Of a DNA stretch of 64,000 nt, positions 51,958 to 63,325 are shown piece after piece; the first letter of the stretch is position 1, and each line of letters starts with the position of its first letter. A program made the translations under genes and the position numbers. This DNA comes from Aphrophora alni. Taxonomy: Eukaryota; Arthropoda; Insecta; Hemiptera; Aphrophoridae. The DNA lies in NCBI GenBank assembly GCA_963513935.1, contig OY740770.1, positions 85,967,267-86,031,266 on the forward strand, given 5' to 3'. Below the pieces are notes generated by a model. That model did not search any database. It worked only from the letters and a program-made list of their open reading frames with translations, and was not told the DNA's origin.

Positions 51958-53139
51958 GTATTTTGAATTGTTGACATTAATCACAGTGCTCATTGAATAT
52001 GTTCTAGAGTTTCTCTGTACATTTCTATATCAAAAATACGTATTGTCAAATCTAGTCTTCCTTGGCTAACTAGAAAATTGAATGTAGAGCTGGAAATACT
52101 CGTTGTGGTGGCGAGGTGTTTATTAAGGCAATAAGTCTTCTGAAGGCTATTATGAAAAATATTTCTGAACAATACAAACATAATTTGTTTATATAAATGA
52201 ACTCAAACAAAGCCAATATTGCATACTACCATACATATGTACATATCAACTTGCATGTTCCACACCTCACACCGATACGGAGATATTAGCTATCGAAACT
52301 GCACCTGTCTGTTGTGTTATTATATGTGCAAGTATGATATTTAGTATGGCTGACTTAAAGGTGGTATTGCAGTTAATAAAAGATGAATGTATAAACAGCT
52401 AGACTTTAACGAAAGCTATTTATTAAATTCCGCAAGTTTCAGTCATTCTGATGGGTCAGAAAATGAAAAATCGTATAGTGTAAAGGATCAATTTATGGGT
52501 TTCAATAACTAATCGATTCCTTCTTTAAATTCAATCTACCCAGGCTGATATATGTCCCTTTACCAACGAATACCTCGATTAGTATCCATTACTTTTCTTT
52601 TTATCCTATAAAAATCCTTTTATATCCTAATCCTACATTAAAAGAAATATATGCTCAGCACTATGCGTTGTTTGTGGGAAAGACAAAAAAGTGTTTGATT
52701 ATATCCAGCTATAACTTTAACAGGAATCATGGATGATCTGAAGAAGATATTAAAATTTTTACCTCTTTAGATAGGGGCATACTGAAAAATCTACAATACT
52801 ATTCCTTAGCGATGACAGCTTATGAGAGACATCCAGTCTTTGGAATCACTTCAACAGGACATAGTACCAATAAGTAGTGAGTAATCAATGGATAGATTGC
52901 AGAGGAATGACTGTGTATATCGGTTTGGTCCTGTTGTTGCGAACATTTAATTAATTCCTTCCCAACAATACTTGCTGAAGCAGATTTCCCAATTGTATAG
53001 AAAAGTCTATCTATTTGTAAATCAAATTAAATCCTCTTACAGATTTTCTACATAGATTCAAAACTTGCTTCTAATTACAATTGAAACATTCGTTTCAGTT
53101 TTATTCGTAGCAGTCATATACAACAAGCAGTCTTATTCG
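51958..53139. other. AT-rich intergenic sequence
   Basis: The stretch 52640-52990 is less AT-biased and has a frame fragment reading AMTAYERHPVFGITSTGHST. I cannot assign it to any family. Confidence 0.35.
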
Positions 53140-53935
53140 CGTCAACTGCAAGTTCCAAATGCAAACCTGTTTTAATGTTTCAGAGAATAAAAACTTTACC
53201 GTATTTTTATCTGTTGGGTTGATAGGGTTAACTGCATGGCTTAGTTAAAATCGATAACTACCCCCTTACGTTTCAAACATAACAATTTTTTTTCTATTTT
53301 AAAATTAGCAAATATTTTTTTGCGAATATGCTTGTGGTTTGAGATGTATTTATTATAAGTTCAGCTATATCTAACTAGCTGTGGTAAAGGAAGTGGCGTT
53401 GTTAGTAAAACGTAATATTGTCTACTATTTGTATTCGAGCCAAATACAAGTATCAAAAATAAACAAATAAAAACTTTCCGGAAAATAAAAACTTGTCCGT
53501 ATTGTAATGTTGTCTGTATAATGGTAGAATAATAAAGTCTATTATATATAGGTAGTGCTTAGGAAACCTTCTGTCAAGTTATATTCCCAGAGATAAAGGA
53601 AATGTCGTTGTTTATTAAGACTTTGTTATTGTTTGTCGTGTGTTCTTTGTATTCAAGTCAACCACAAGTTTATAATAACAACACGTCCAACATTTCAGAA
53701 AATGAAAACTCCAATGTATTTTTATGTGTCATCTAAACAATGGTGACAGATTAAATCAGGATATTGGATGTGACCCAGAAACTCGTTATCTTCCTGGTCT
53801 TAATGGAAGTGACATAGCTCATTAAGACTTCACGTGAGGTATTGTCGTACGTTTCTTTTGTCCTCATGTCAACCACAAGTTACCAATGTAGACCCGTACA
53901 ACAATTTTAAAAATGGAATATTTGATATAATGCTG
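53140..53935 (+). repeat. Block G, copy 2: degenerate repeat of about 200 bp
   Basis: Anchors lie at about 53141, 53439, 53658 and 53869. It aligns with 47476-48330 at an offset of 5.76-5.79 kb, including the near-identical 355-bp stretch 53567-53921. Confidence 0.82.
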
Positions 53936-54414
53936 TGTGTCTTCTAGATAATGGCGACAGGATAAAACAGGATATTATATTTGACCCAGAAAACCTTCAT
54001 CAAAATACTTTCTTGTTTTAAAGAAAATTAAATATCTATTGAAACTCCACTGTCGCTTTTTGTGTTTTCTGTATTCGCTACTACCATTTTATTAACGTAA
54101 TTTATATTTCGTAGCAAATCTAAGTATATTTACTTTCGCTCAATATTTTTCGTCCGAAAGACATTAATTCAAGTGATAAAAGACACGAAAATGAGCCCAG
54201 ATATATTTTATATAACTAATCTGAAGTCTGTAAACCCAACGAATAATACTGTTAACCTAACATGTCTATAAATAAGGCCGCAATAGCTCCTAATACAACA
54301 AGGTAATTCATAATTCCCACCGGTGTTTAAAAATTCAACATCGCAGCGAGCAAAACACATCATGGGTCCATAACTACGCCAATAAGCAGATACAAGTTTT
54401 ATTGGTAGAAGTTA

Positions 54415-54803
54415 GATATATGGTAATATTACTATTATATATTACCTAGAATTAATCCGTCATGTGAATTTATACTGAGATGAATTTCTGCGGCGCGTTT
54501 CGGGACCGTAATCACATTATCAAGTTATTAATTTCTTCATGGACACATAATACACTGAAGCACAACATTATAACACTAAAATAGCAAAACGTACGCTAAA
54601 TATTATTTTATATTTTTTTAGCGCCGGACAATTATTGTATTACTTATAATCCTCTAGAGTATACCATGGACCACAACTGTCCGGCGCTATAAAGTTTAAA
54701 ATACTTTTTAAAGTTTACTTATTGTGTATTTTAGTGTTTTAATCTTGTCTTTTAATGCATTTACGTGTACATGACTAAGTGAATAACTTGATAATGGGAT
54801 TAG
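54415..54803. mobile_element. Foldback MITE, left part, interrupted by an LTR element
   Basis: The left terminus GATATATGGTAATATTACTA (54415) is preceded by TTA (54412-54414). Its inverse ...TAATATTACCATATATC ends at 60888 and is followed by TTA (60889-60891), a possible 3-bp TTA target duplication of PIF/Harbinger type. The inner arms pair through CATTATCAAGTTATTAAT / GAATAACTTGATAATGGG and meet at AGCGCCGGAC / GTCCGGCGCT (54620 and 54679). With the LTR element removed, the MITE is about 480 bp and has no coding sequence. Confidence 0.85.
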
Positions 54804-54833
54804 GTTACCAGGGGACTTAGATTACCATATATC

Positions 54834-56737
54834 TGTTACCAGGGGACTTAAATTTAAGAAAGGCGGAACCAAAATGGTAACAATGTTTAGAAATTAAAAA
54901 AAAATTAAAAAGACAAAAACAAATTTAGTGATTAACAAGGCTCAAGTTTATTGAACAAAAAAAAAGAAATTTCGACGTTTCAGATTTTATCATTTACAAC
55001 TGAGAAAGACATCCTGAGACAAAATTATCATAAACACCTTATGATTAACAATATTATATTTAAAAAAAGATTATACGCCCTTAAAGTGAAATATTATAAT
55101 TAAAAAAAAATTAATCAATAGAGTCTGAAAATTTATCCCCCCCCTTTTTTAGTTTATATATTTTATAGTTACAAAATTTAACAAAAGACAATGAGCACAG
55201 CTTAACAATTAGCTGGATTATAATTAATCCAAAAAAAAAGATTATATGCCCTTAAATGTAAAAATTACAAAAATAAAAAAAAAGATGAAAAGATACTGAT
55301 TTTTTATTTCCCCCCCTTTTTAACTTTATGAAATGATAGCTTTCTAAAACAGTTACATAATATTACTTATTTTATAAATTACTTAAATGCTATATTGGCC
55401 AATAAATATATATATATATTAGATAAAGAATTTATTATAAAAAAAAGAAGTTTATTTAAAAAGAAAATTTTGAATATTAAGTTTTATTAATTTTATTAAT
55501 TGACGTCAATTATTTTAATTTAGAAAATAACCTCTTGGAGGTTGTTAGGACCGAAAGTTTGCATGCAGGCTCCACCCAATAATTTTTTTTATATATTTTA
55601 TAATTAATTACACAAGTCTACATCTAAAAGATAGTTTTTTTTTGAAAACATATTCGCTGAAATAGATTTAGGCACATATACAAAATGAGTTTAATTAGAG
55701 TTCTATAAAGTTAGTTTTTTTTGTAACATCACTTTTGTGCACGTGAAACTCTGAATCTATGTTGAAACAAAACGTGTTTTGTTAACAGGGCGAAACGTGT
55801 TCAGATCTTTAGCCGTGTTTCTTCTACCAGCATATTAGCTATGGCAAAAAACATGTTTTTTAGCGTCTTGTACAAAATCAGACATGTTTTAGCATTAATG
55901 TTCATTATTAAAGAAAATATCTGGTTTTTGTCAAAATCAAAGAAAATTGATGGTATAACAGAAATTCGTTAAGATGGTACTTAAAAGCTTCTTAGATTAT
56001 TATAAATCTATTTATATATATTTTAATTTTGTTTGAAACAAAGCTTGTATAAGACTTGCAAGGTCTGCAAAGTCTGTAAAACGAAATTTTCTGATTTAGA
56101 ACAGATTTCTCCAATTGTTTTATATTTGACATTTTCAATAAGATATTTTAATCATTTAAAGTTCAACATTAGTTTGCACTTATTTCACATAATTGTTCAA
56201 AACTCAAAATGTGCCTTTACAAGGTTTTGTAAAGTATGTTTTTTAAAAGTAAATTTTTATAATCACTCAGTTTCAAAAGAACATTGAATATTAAACAAAA
56301 CATGAAATACATATTTTAAATAATACATGATAATTAATAAATTATTTTAAAGCATTAACAAAAATTTAAAGTATGATAAAATCTGTAATTTTCAGTACCT
56401 GGAAAATCCTGTCGCAGATCACGTGAGCTTGTGCCGTAAAAAAATAAAATTTAACCAACATTATAGACTAAAACGCACAGAAACTGTAGATTAAGCATCG
56501 TTGAAGGTTGAAACAGAATTTTTTGAGAATCAAGAAATTTATTATATCTAACGTAACGATGAAGAGTCAGGCATTGTGAGTGACTACCGGTAGACTAGAT
56601 AACGGATTTAGAACAGGTGGGCTAACCAGGGAATGGACTTTGCGCTTGCATGAATCATGCGATAGAGAGGGAAGATAAGGGGGACGGCGAGTGGACTGTC
56701 GATAACAAAAAGGCAGATTTATTTTATGAATGCTACA
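54834..56737 (-). repeat. 3' LTR (minus-strand orientation)
   Basis: Direct repeat of 58892-60795. The 84-codon plus-strand frame at 56033-56287 is the same as in the other LTR and is antisense to the element, so I do not treat it as a gene. Outside this LTR, 54803-54833 carries a partial repeat of the LTR end. Confidence 0.92.
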
Positions 56738-56738
56738 G

Positions 56739-56751
56739 CTCTCCCCCCCCC
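56739..56751 (-). promoter_or_regulatory. Polypurine tract of the LTR element
   Basis: The minus strand reads GGGGGGGGGAGAG, one base before the TGTAGC start of the 3' LTR. This is the right place and strand for plus-strand priming. Confidence 0.8.
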
Positions 56752-56784
56752 CGAAAGACGGAGTTAGGGTGGAGTCAGAAAAGA

Positions 56785-56935
56785 GGCCAGAAGGGCCTCC
56801 CACAAAATTTTGAAAAAAAAGGGACAAAGGGCCAGAGGGGCCTCCAAGAAAAGATAGAAGAAAGGGGCCAGAAGGGCCTCCTACAAGCTTCTGAAGAAAG
56901 GGGCCAGAAGGGCCTCCTACAAAATTTTGAAACGG
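56785..56935. repeat. Minisatellite inside the LTR element, four units of about 45 bp
   Basis: Units built on GGCCAGAAGGGCCTCC recur four times with spacers such as TACAAAATTTTGAA. In the element's sense orientation the frame 56567-56953 (-) reads repeated GGPSGPF motifs, runs through the polypurine tract and ends in the LTR. It looks like translation of the repeat rather than a gene. Confidence 0.9.
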
Positions 56936-57246
56936 GGCACCTGATAGAAACAACGCTTCATAATGCTTTTATAATCACCACTCTAGGGTGTAGCCTCCTT
57001 CGGCACTTACTTATTAAATTTTGAAATTTCTATAGCGTCTCAGCTCTTCCCACCTATGATTGGGATAAGCCCAGGACAGAAAGAGCTGAAGGGTGACGCA
57101 AAGGTCGACATTGCTGTGCATGAACTGACTTTGTACTCTAAGGTACGTGGGGAAAAGGGGTGGAGTGGCACCTCGGGAAACCAAGTGGAGGTGACCACTC
57201 CGGGGACCAGGGGAGGGAAAAGTGCATAGCACTAAGGACTTCAGGA

Positions 57247-57290
57247 AAGGTCGGACTCAGACGGGGGGGAGTATCCTCTGAGCCGACCTT
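57247..57290. repeat. GC-rich hairpin in the LTR element interior
   Basis: AAGGTCGG-A-CTCAGA pairs with TCTGAG-CCGACCTT, a 14-bp stem with one bulged A and a loop of about 15 nt containing a G run. It could be an RNA structure of the element. Confidence 0.9.
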
Positions 57291-58794
57291 AACATTTAAT
57301 TACAAAAATAAATAAAAATAAAAGAAAAACTCCTGAAGCCTTTTTGGGTCAGATCATGCTCAGCGTCGTTATTTTTAAATTCCTCTTCTCCCATACGAAG
57401 AGAAATTTAAACTATTCACGGCTCTTAACAATTTCCGTGAGAAAAAAAGAATTTTGAAGGGTCTAAACAAATAATCCATTTGAAAAATAAACAAAGAAGC
57501 AGTATGAAACGTTGGGAAGTCAAGGTTGTTTTACTGCACAAGGCAGGGCATGTGGTGTTTGACTTAAGGTCTTATATGTGTATCATGTGCCCCAAAAAAA
57601 AAGGAATTTAATTTAATCAAAAAAATTGTGTAAAAAAAAATTTCATCAAAATATTTAAGTGATTATAAAAAAAAAGGTGTAAAAGAAGTGTAGCAAAAAA
57701 GGTGTGGCAAAAAGACAGTATAAAAAGGTGACCCACAATGTGAGAAAACCTAACTCCGGTTTTCTCAACCCTAATAAAAAACTAATTAAGGAACAAACAT
57801 GTTGACCTGCTAATAAAAAAGACAAACAACCGAATAATTTAATCAAGACAAACAGGCCAACCATGTCGTCCTATATACAAAAACTGGGCCCCTATAATTT
57901 GGAAGAAGAAAAAAATTTTGCACACAATGATATATTTTTTTAAAAAAGGTGTTCAACATTTCAATGAATTATTAAGAAAGTGCCACCATCTGCATCAACC
58001 AGTCCACCGCCAACTTGCCTATTGCTCATGATGATAAAATTTAAAAAAAAATAAATAAAATAATTTTCTTTCAAGATGACAAAAAATTCAAAAGCAAGCT
58101 CAGTGTTCTTTAACGGGTCTACTAATCGCAGCAAATCCACTGCCATTTTAACTGTTGCTGATAATTATTAAAAAAATAAACCAAGTAATAAAAAAAAATT
58201 TCTTTTAAGATGATGCAAAAAGGTGAAAGAGCCAGAGAATGACTCAAGAATTATATGTAGTGTAGTTGTTGTGTATATGTGTGTGTGTAAGTATGAATTA
58301 ATACAGACAAGCGAAAGAAAACTCGAGAAAATTTTGAAGGAAATTTTTGAATATTTTTTTTGTTTTTTTTTTTGTTTCTAACTATTTTTGGGGTTTTATT
58401 ATTTATTTAAATTTTTTTTTGGAATTCCCGAATGAGCCCGCTGTCTGGATCAAATTCAGTGAAAGACTAGTGTGCAGTGTATGTAAATATATATATATAT
58501 AAAAAAATATTTAAGCAGACAAAATAATAATAAAAAAAAAATTTTTATCGAAATTGGTTTAGAAGTTTTTGTGTAAGTGTTTATAAAAATAAATAAATAA
58601 TAAAAAAGAGACTATAGATTTATAGAGATTTAAATATTTAAACTAAATAAAAAAAATTTCATCAGCAACAGTTGTGCAGTATTTGAAAAAGCCGCAAAAC
58701 ATAAAAATGAGCCTTGTTTAACAAAGATAATTTTGAATTTAAATTTAGATGGTTCCAATGCAAAATTTTGAAAATTAACTAAGGTTCCAGAATT

Positions 58795-58880
58795 TAAAAT
58801 TAACCACTCTATAATTTAGAGATAACCAAGCTAGAATTTAAAGCTAACCACTCTATAATTTAAAGCTAACCACGCTCTGC
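58795..58880. repeat. Short tandem repeat, about 24-bp unit, beside the PBS
   Basis: TCTATAATTTAAAGCTAACCAC-like units occur about four times (AGAATTTAAAATTAACCAC, ATAATTTAGAGATAACCA and so on). The last overlaps the primer-binding site. Confidence 0.85.
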
Positions 58881-58885
58881 TACCA
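58868..58885 (-). promoter_or_regulatory. Primer-binding site, initiator tRNA-Met type
   Basis: The minus strand reads TGGTAGCAGAGCGTGGTT. Its first 11 bases are complementary to the CCA end and acceptor stem of metazoan initiator tRNA-Met (CTCTGCTACCA). Two central positions look mismatched and GGTT fits again. It lies 6 nt inside the 5' LTR, as expected for a retrotransposon. Confidence 0.8.
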
Positions 58886-58891
58886 GAAACA

Positions 58892-60795
58892 TGTTACCAG
58901 GGGACTTAAATTTAAGAAAGGCGGAACCAAAATGGTAACAATGTTTAGAAATTAAAAAAAAATTAAAAAGACAAAAACAAATTTAGTGATTAACAAGGCT
59001 CAAGTTTATTGAACAAAAAAAAAGAAATTTCGACGTTTCAGATTTTATCATTTACAACTGAGAAAGACATCCTGAGACAAAATTATCATAAACACCTTAT
59101 GATTAACAATATTATATTTAAAAAAAGATTATACGCCCTTAAAGTGAAATATTATAATTAAAAAAAAATTAATCAATAGAGTCTGAAAATTTATCCCCCC
59201 CCTTTTTTAGTTTATATATTTTATAGTTACAAAATTTAACAAAAGACAATGAGCACAGCTTAACAATTAGCTGGATTATAATTAATCCAAAAAAAAAGAT
59301 TATATGCCCTTAAATGTAAAAATTACAAAAATAAAAAAAAAGATGAAAAGATACTGATTTTTTATTTCCCCCCCTTTTTAACTTTATGAAATGATAGCTT
59401 TCTAAAACAGTTACATAATATTACTTATTTTATAAATTACTTAAATGCTATATTGGCCAATAAATATATATATATATTAGATAAAGAATTTATTATAAAA
59501 AAAAGAAGTTTATTTAAAAAGAAAATTTTGAATATTAAGTTTTATTAATTTTATTAATTGACGTCAATTATTTTAATTTAGAAAATAACCTCTTGGAGGT
59601 TGTTAGGACCGAAAGTTTGCATGCAGGCTCCACCCAATAATTTTTTTTATATATTTTATAATTAATTACACAAGTCTACATCTAAAAGATAGTTTTTTTT
59701 TGAAAACATATTCGCTGAAATAGATTTAGGCACATATACAAAATGAGTTTAATTAGAGTTCTATAAAGTTAGTTTTTTTTGTAACATCACTTTTGTGCAC
59801 GTGAAACTCTGAATCTATGTTGAAACAAAACGTGTTTTGTTAACAGGGCGAAACGTGTTCAGATCTTTAGCCGTGTTTCTTCTACCAGCATATTAGCTAT
59901 GGCAAAAAACATGTTTTTTAGCGTCTTGTACAAAATCAGACATGTTTTAGCATTAATGTTCATTATTAAAGAAAATATCTGGTTTTTGTCAAAATCAAAG
60001 AAAATTGATGGTATAACAGAAATTCGTTAAGATGGTACTTAAAAGCTTCTTAGATTATTATAAATCTATTTATATATATTTTAATTTTGTTTGAAACAAA
60101 GCTTGTATAAGACTTGCAAGGTCTGCAAAGTCTGTAAAACGAAATTTTCTGATTTAGAACAGATTTCTCCAATTGTTTTATATTTGACATTTTCAATAAG
60201 ATATTTTAATCATTTAAAGTTCAACATTAGTTTGCACTTATTTCACATAATTGTTCAAAACTCAAAATGTGCCTTTACAAGGTTTTGTAAAGTATGTTTT
60301 TTAAAAGTAAATTTTTATAATCACTCAGTTTCAAAAGAACATTGAATATTAAACAAAACATGAAATACATATTTTAAATAATACATGATAATTAATAAAT
60401 TATTTTAAAGCATTAACAAAAATTTAAAGTATGATAAAATCTGTAAGGTTCAGTACCTGGAAAATCCTGTCGCAGATCACGTGAGCTTGTGCCGTAAAAA
60501 AATAAAATTTAACCAACATTATAGACTAAAACGCACAGAAACTGTAGATTAAGCATCGTTGAAGGTTGAAACAGAATTTTTTGAGAATCAAGAAATTTAT
60601 TATATCTAACGTAACGATGAAGAGTCAGGCATTGTGAGTGACTACCGGTAGACTAGATAACGGATTTAGAACAGGTGGGCTAACCAGGGAATGGACTTTG
60701 CGCTTGCATGAATCATGCGATAGAGAGGGAAGATAAGGGGGACGGCGAGTGGACTGTCGATAACAAAAAGGCAGATTTATTTTATGAATGCTACA
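58892..60795 (-). repeat. 5' LTR (minus-strand orientation)
   Basis: It is identical in length to the other LTR at a constant 4058-bp offset. The only difference I found is GG at 60447-60448 against TT at 56389-56390. It carries an 84-codon plus-strand frame (60091-60345) with no known domain. The antisense segment CTGAAACGTCGAAATTTC is near its 3' end. Confidence 0.92.
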
Positions 60796-60796
60796 G

Positions 60797-60888
60797 GGTC
60801 ACGAAACGCGTCCCATAAATTAATCTCAGTATAAGTCACACGACGGATTAATTACAGGTAATACCTAATAGTAATATTACCATATATC
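60797..60888. mobile_element. Foldback MITE, right terminus
   Basis: GGTCACGAAACGCGTC through CTCAGTATAAGTCACACGAC to the terminal CCATATATC is the reverse complement of 54415-54510, at about 85% by eye. It completes the MITE split by the LTR insertion. Confidence 0.87.
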
Positions 60889-60919
60889 TTATTTCAATAT
60901 TTGAAGAGACTTGGCGTTT

Positions 60920-60921
<2 letters not shown>

Positions 60922-60968
<47 letters not shown>
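60922..60968. repeat. (AT)n microsatellite
   Basis: Forty-seven bp of AT, about 30 bp outside the MITE end. Confidence 0.95.
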
Positions 60969-60971
<3 letters not shown>

Positions 60972-61266
60972 GCGTTTTAGAAGAGTGGCGTTAAGGTCCC
61001 ATTCTGTTTCAAAATGAAATGGTCGGAAATTGGATGTAGAAATACCGGAGATATTTATAAATTGGCCTTTATATATTGAATTAAGATTTATAAATAACAA
61101 TTTCACTTTTTAAAGTAGGTTCACGTGTTATAGGTTAATTTTTTACGAGACTGGACTATAAGGTCACTTGGCGACAAATAGTTGTTAACTTATTTATAGT
61201 TTCTATTGGCCTAAAAGAAAATTTCTATTTAAGTGTCTAGTTTCACGTTTTCTGTTTTACCACTCG

Positions 61267-61323
61267 ATTACAAGGGCTGATCCATAAGTTAGTAAACACA
61301 AATTATGGATCAGCCCTTGTAAT
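61267..61323. repeat. Perfect 21-bp-stem hairpin
   Basis: The arm starting ATTACAAGGGCTGATCCATA at 61267-61287 is the exact reverse complement of 61303-61323, with a 15-nt loop. The stem is GC-richer than its flanks. A very recent inversion-duplication, a small-RNA precursor or a transposon tip would all fit. Confidence 0.97.
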
Positions 61324-61591
61324 ATGCCAAATGTCTGAATAGCCTACATTGTTTCAGTAATATTTAAAATCCATTTTGAGCAATATCTAAATAAAAATAA
61401 TATTTTCTTTGTTGAAGGAAATGACATATCTTATTACGATGATATAAGCCGTTTTCATGTCTTTATAATCATGTTGAATAATAGTTTTTATATGAATGCA
61501 TCATTCAGATTATTTTGTGTGGCCCAGATGTTTGTAACTGCTTAAAGCTGGGCATTTGAAAATACCACAAATCGTTACTTCCTGTCAATAT

Positions 61592-62960
61592 TATAACATT
61601 TAAAGATGTTATATAAAAATTTTAATCTTAATTTACCATTTGATTTAAACAAAAACCACACGTTGGTGAGCCAAATATAACATTTAAGATGTTATATAAT
61701 AATTTAATGTTAATGATTTAATTTAATTTTAATTTACTTTCTTTTTTTAATTATTTTGAAAAACTAGGATGGTTTAATTAATATAATTCCACAAAACAAA
61801 TTTTTACCCTTTAACTATCTTCAGGATTTATTATCAGACAATTATTTATAAAACAAGTATCAATTCAATTAACTATTCATTTCAATCTTAAGACTACTTC
61901 ATTCTCTCACACTTTCATTCTTTAAAACTAATTTATGCTAATACACAATATTATGGATGACAATTTTAAAATCTTAATTGATTATTCAATTTACATTAAA
62001 AAAACTCTACGAATGTTTCTACAGATCTTGTCTTAATGTTCTTATTAATTTTATATCAAATTTATTACAAAAAAACAATTTTCTTTAATTAACTTATATT
62101 ATTTCCAAATTACTTTTATTTTTCCGGCTAGCTCAATTACTTTACTTTTAATTTAAATTATAAAAAACTTGACTCTTATCTCGGCATGGGAACTTTTATG
62201 ACTCATCAAAGTGAAATACTAAATTCTAATAATTATTGATTATAAATTTTGGTACTTATCAAACAGTTACTCCTCGTTCTCTATTTTGCCACTTGTACAC
62301 AACACAATCACTAACGAAGCACTAACACAAGTAATCTTATCCTGGGAGGTAGGATGCTGTAATCCCTGGTTCATTGACGGATGTTGAATCTCTGGTGTTA
62401 CGTCCGCTAAACTCGGTTTGGTCTCCTTACTCGTTCTCAAACTAACTATTGATTTCGACGCGATGATTCTCTCCTCTTCCTTTTATAACTTTAATACACT
62501 TTGACTCTATTTTAATTATGATTACTAAAATTTTAACCTTTCTAAATGACAACCATTCAAACTACTAAATTTTGTGGCGACTCTGCCTTTAAGTTACTCG
62601 ATGACTTTGAGTTAAATCCTCAGGTTCTTAGTTTAACTCTTAACACCTCCTTCTCTGATTCTTAGCTGTAAGCTAAGACCTACACGCTCTCAACCCCAGT
62701 TCTCGACTGACGCTTCTTCCCGTTGGACTTAACCTCTCCCGATTTTCAAGTGCAGCGTCCTCCTCTCTTATTGGTCAATCTCTCATTTTTTTAAACTCAG
62801 GTCTCTTCTGATTGGACATCTAACTTTCTAAAATCGTTACTTTTTTTTACGTGCGTTGACTTCGCCCTCGGAGATACCGTTAGGTATTTACTTTCTCATT
62901 TTTTCTTGGTTCCCAGTTTATGACACGCAGCTGAGTTGAGTAGCAAAACTCCGTTATGTT
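61592..62960 (-). mobile_element. Probable solo or truncated LTR with promoter
   Basis: The segment is strongly C/T-rich on the plus strand, unlike its flanks. Read on the minus strand it has two CCAAT boxes (62815-62811 and 62774-62770) and a TATAAAAGG box (62487-62479). Near its end comes TTTGGCTCACCAACGTGTGG (61675-61656), which resembles the TGGCGCCCAACGTGGGG primer-binding segment of many retroelements. The palindromic sequence TATAACATYTTAAATGTTATA stands on both sides of that segment (61592-61613 and 61675-61697), as if an LTR end, a little interior and a second LTR end were left after deletion. The outer boundary near 62.9-63.2 kb and a target duplication could not be fixed. Confidence 0.45.
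62479..62487 (-). promoter_or_regulatory. TATA box of the putative LTR promoter
   Basis: TATAAAAGG on the minus strand, with CCAAT boxes about 285 and 325 bp upstream. The CCAAT spacing is long for a single promoter, so this is tentative. Confidence 0.4.
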
Positions 62961-63325
62961 TTCTGCCTTTTTTTTTTATTTATGTCGGCGAACTTTCTTC
63001 CCTCAAAGAAAACAGAATGTTTTCTTTTCCTTGTTCTTGTCACGTTCGTCAATTAGTACCGTTATCCTCCAAACTTAACTTTGCATCTGCTATGTCGGTA
63101 TGGTTGCTTGTTCACATGTGTTTTGTCTCAATTTACACATTCTTACAATTATTTATTAATATTAAATTTTTTTTTTCGATTATTATTATTTTAATATTTG
63201 ATACTAGGCATAATTAATTATTTATCCATTGTGATCGTTTGAGATCGTTATAATATATATTATTAGTGTCGAAAGAAGTGCTATAACTTAATACGCATGG
63301 GTTATTGTATCTGGTATTTTTATTT

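Larger units (their letters stand above)
54834..60795 (-). mobile_element. Non-autonomous LTR retrotransposon (LARD-like), nearly intact
   Basis: Two direct repeats of 1904 bp flank a 2154-bp interior. On the minus strand the order is 5' LTR (60795-58892), a 6-nt spacer, a primer-binding site, the interior, a G-rich polypurine tract and the 3' LTR (56737-54834). Each LTR starts TGTAGC and ends GTAACA, giving the canonical TG...CA ends. I found no gag, protease, reverse transcriptase, RNase H or integrase motif, so any movement would need proteins from another element. Interior features are a minisatellite of about 45 bp period, a hairpin, very A/T-homopolymeric sequence, and a short tandem repeat next to the primer-binding site. 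LTR near-identity implies a recent insertion, here into a foldback MITE. A Penelope-like tandem copy was considered, but the PBS and PPT favour an LTR element. Confidence 0.85.

Noticed and set aside
54481..54540. Hammerhead ribozyme in the foldback MITE (ACTTGATAATG...CCCGAAACGCG on the minus strand)
   Set aside because: The CTGATGA core is not preserved and no stem II can be drawn, so only the CGAAAC half resembles the motif.
56033..56287. 84-codon ORF repeated exactly at 60091-60345, suggesting a duplicated gene
   Set aside because: Both copies lie inside the LTRs, antisense to the element, and have no recognised domain. Identity is explained by LTR identity.
54834..60796. Penelope-like element in tandem, suggested by CTGAAACGTCGAAA on the minus strand and a roughly 31-bp end extension
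   Set aside because: An iMet-type primer-binding site, a polypurine tract and TG...CA ends in the right order fit an LTR element better, and no RT or GIY-YIG motif was seen.
54412..60891. A single 6.5-kb DNA transposon with TIRs and internal direct repeats
   Set aside because: The inverted repeats rebuild a complete small MITE when the LTR element is removed, so nesting explains both structures.
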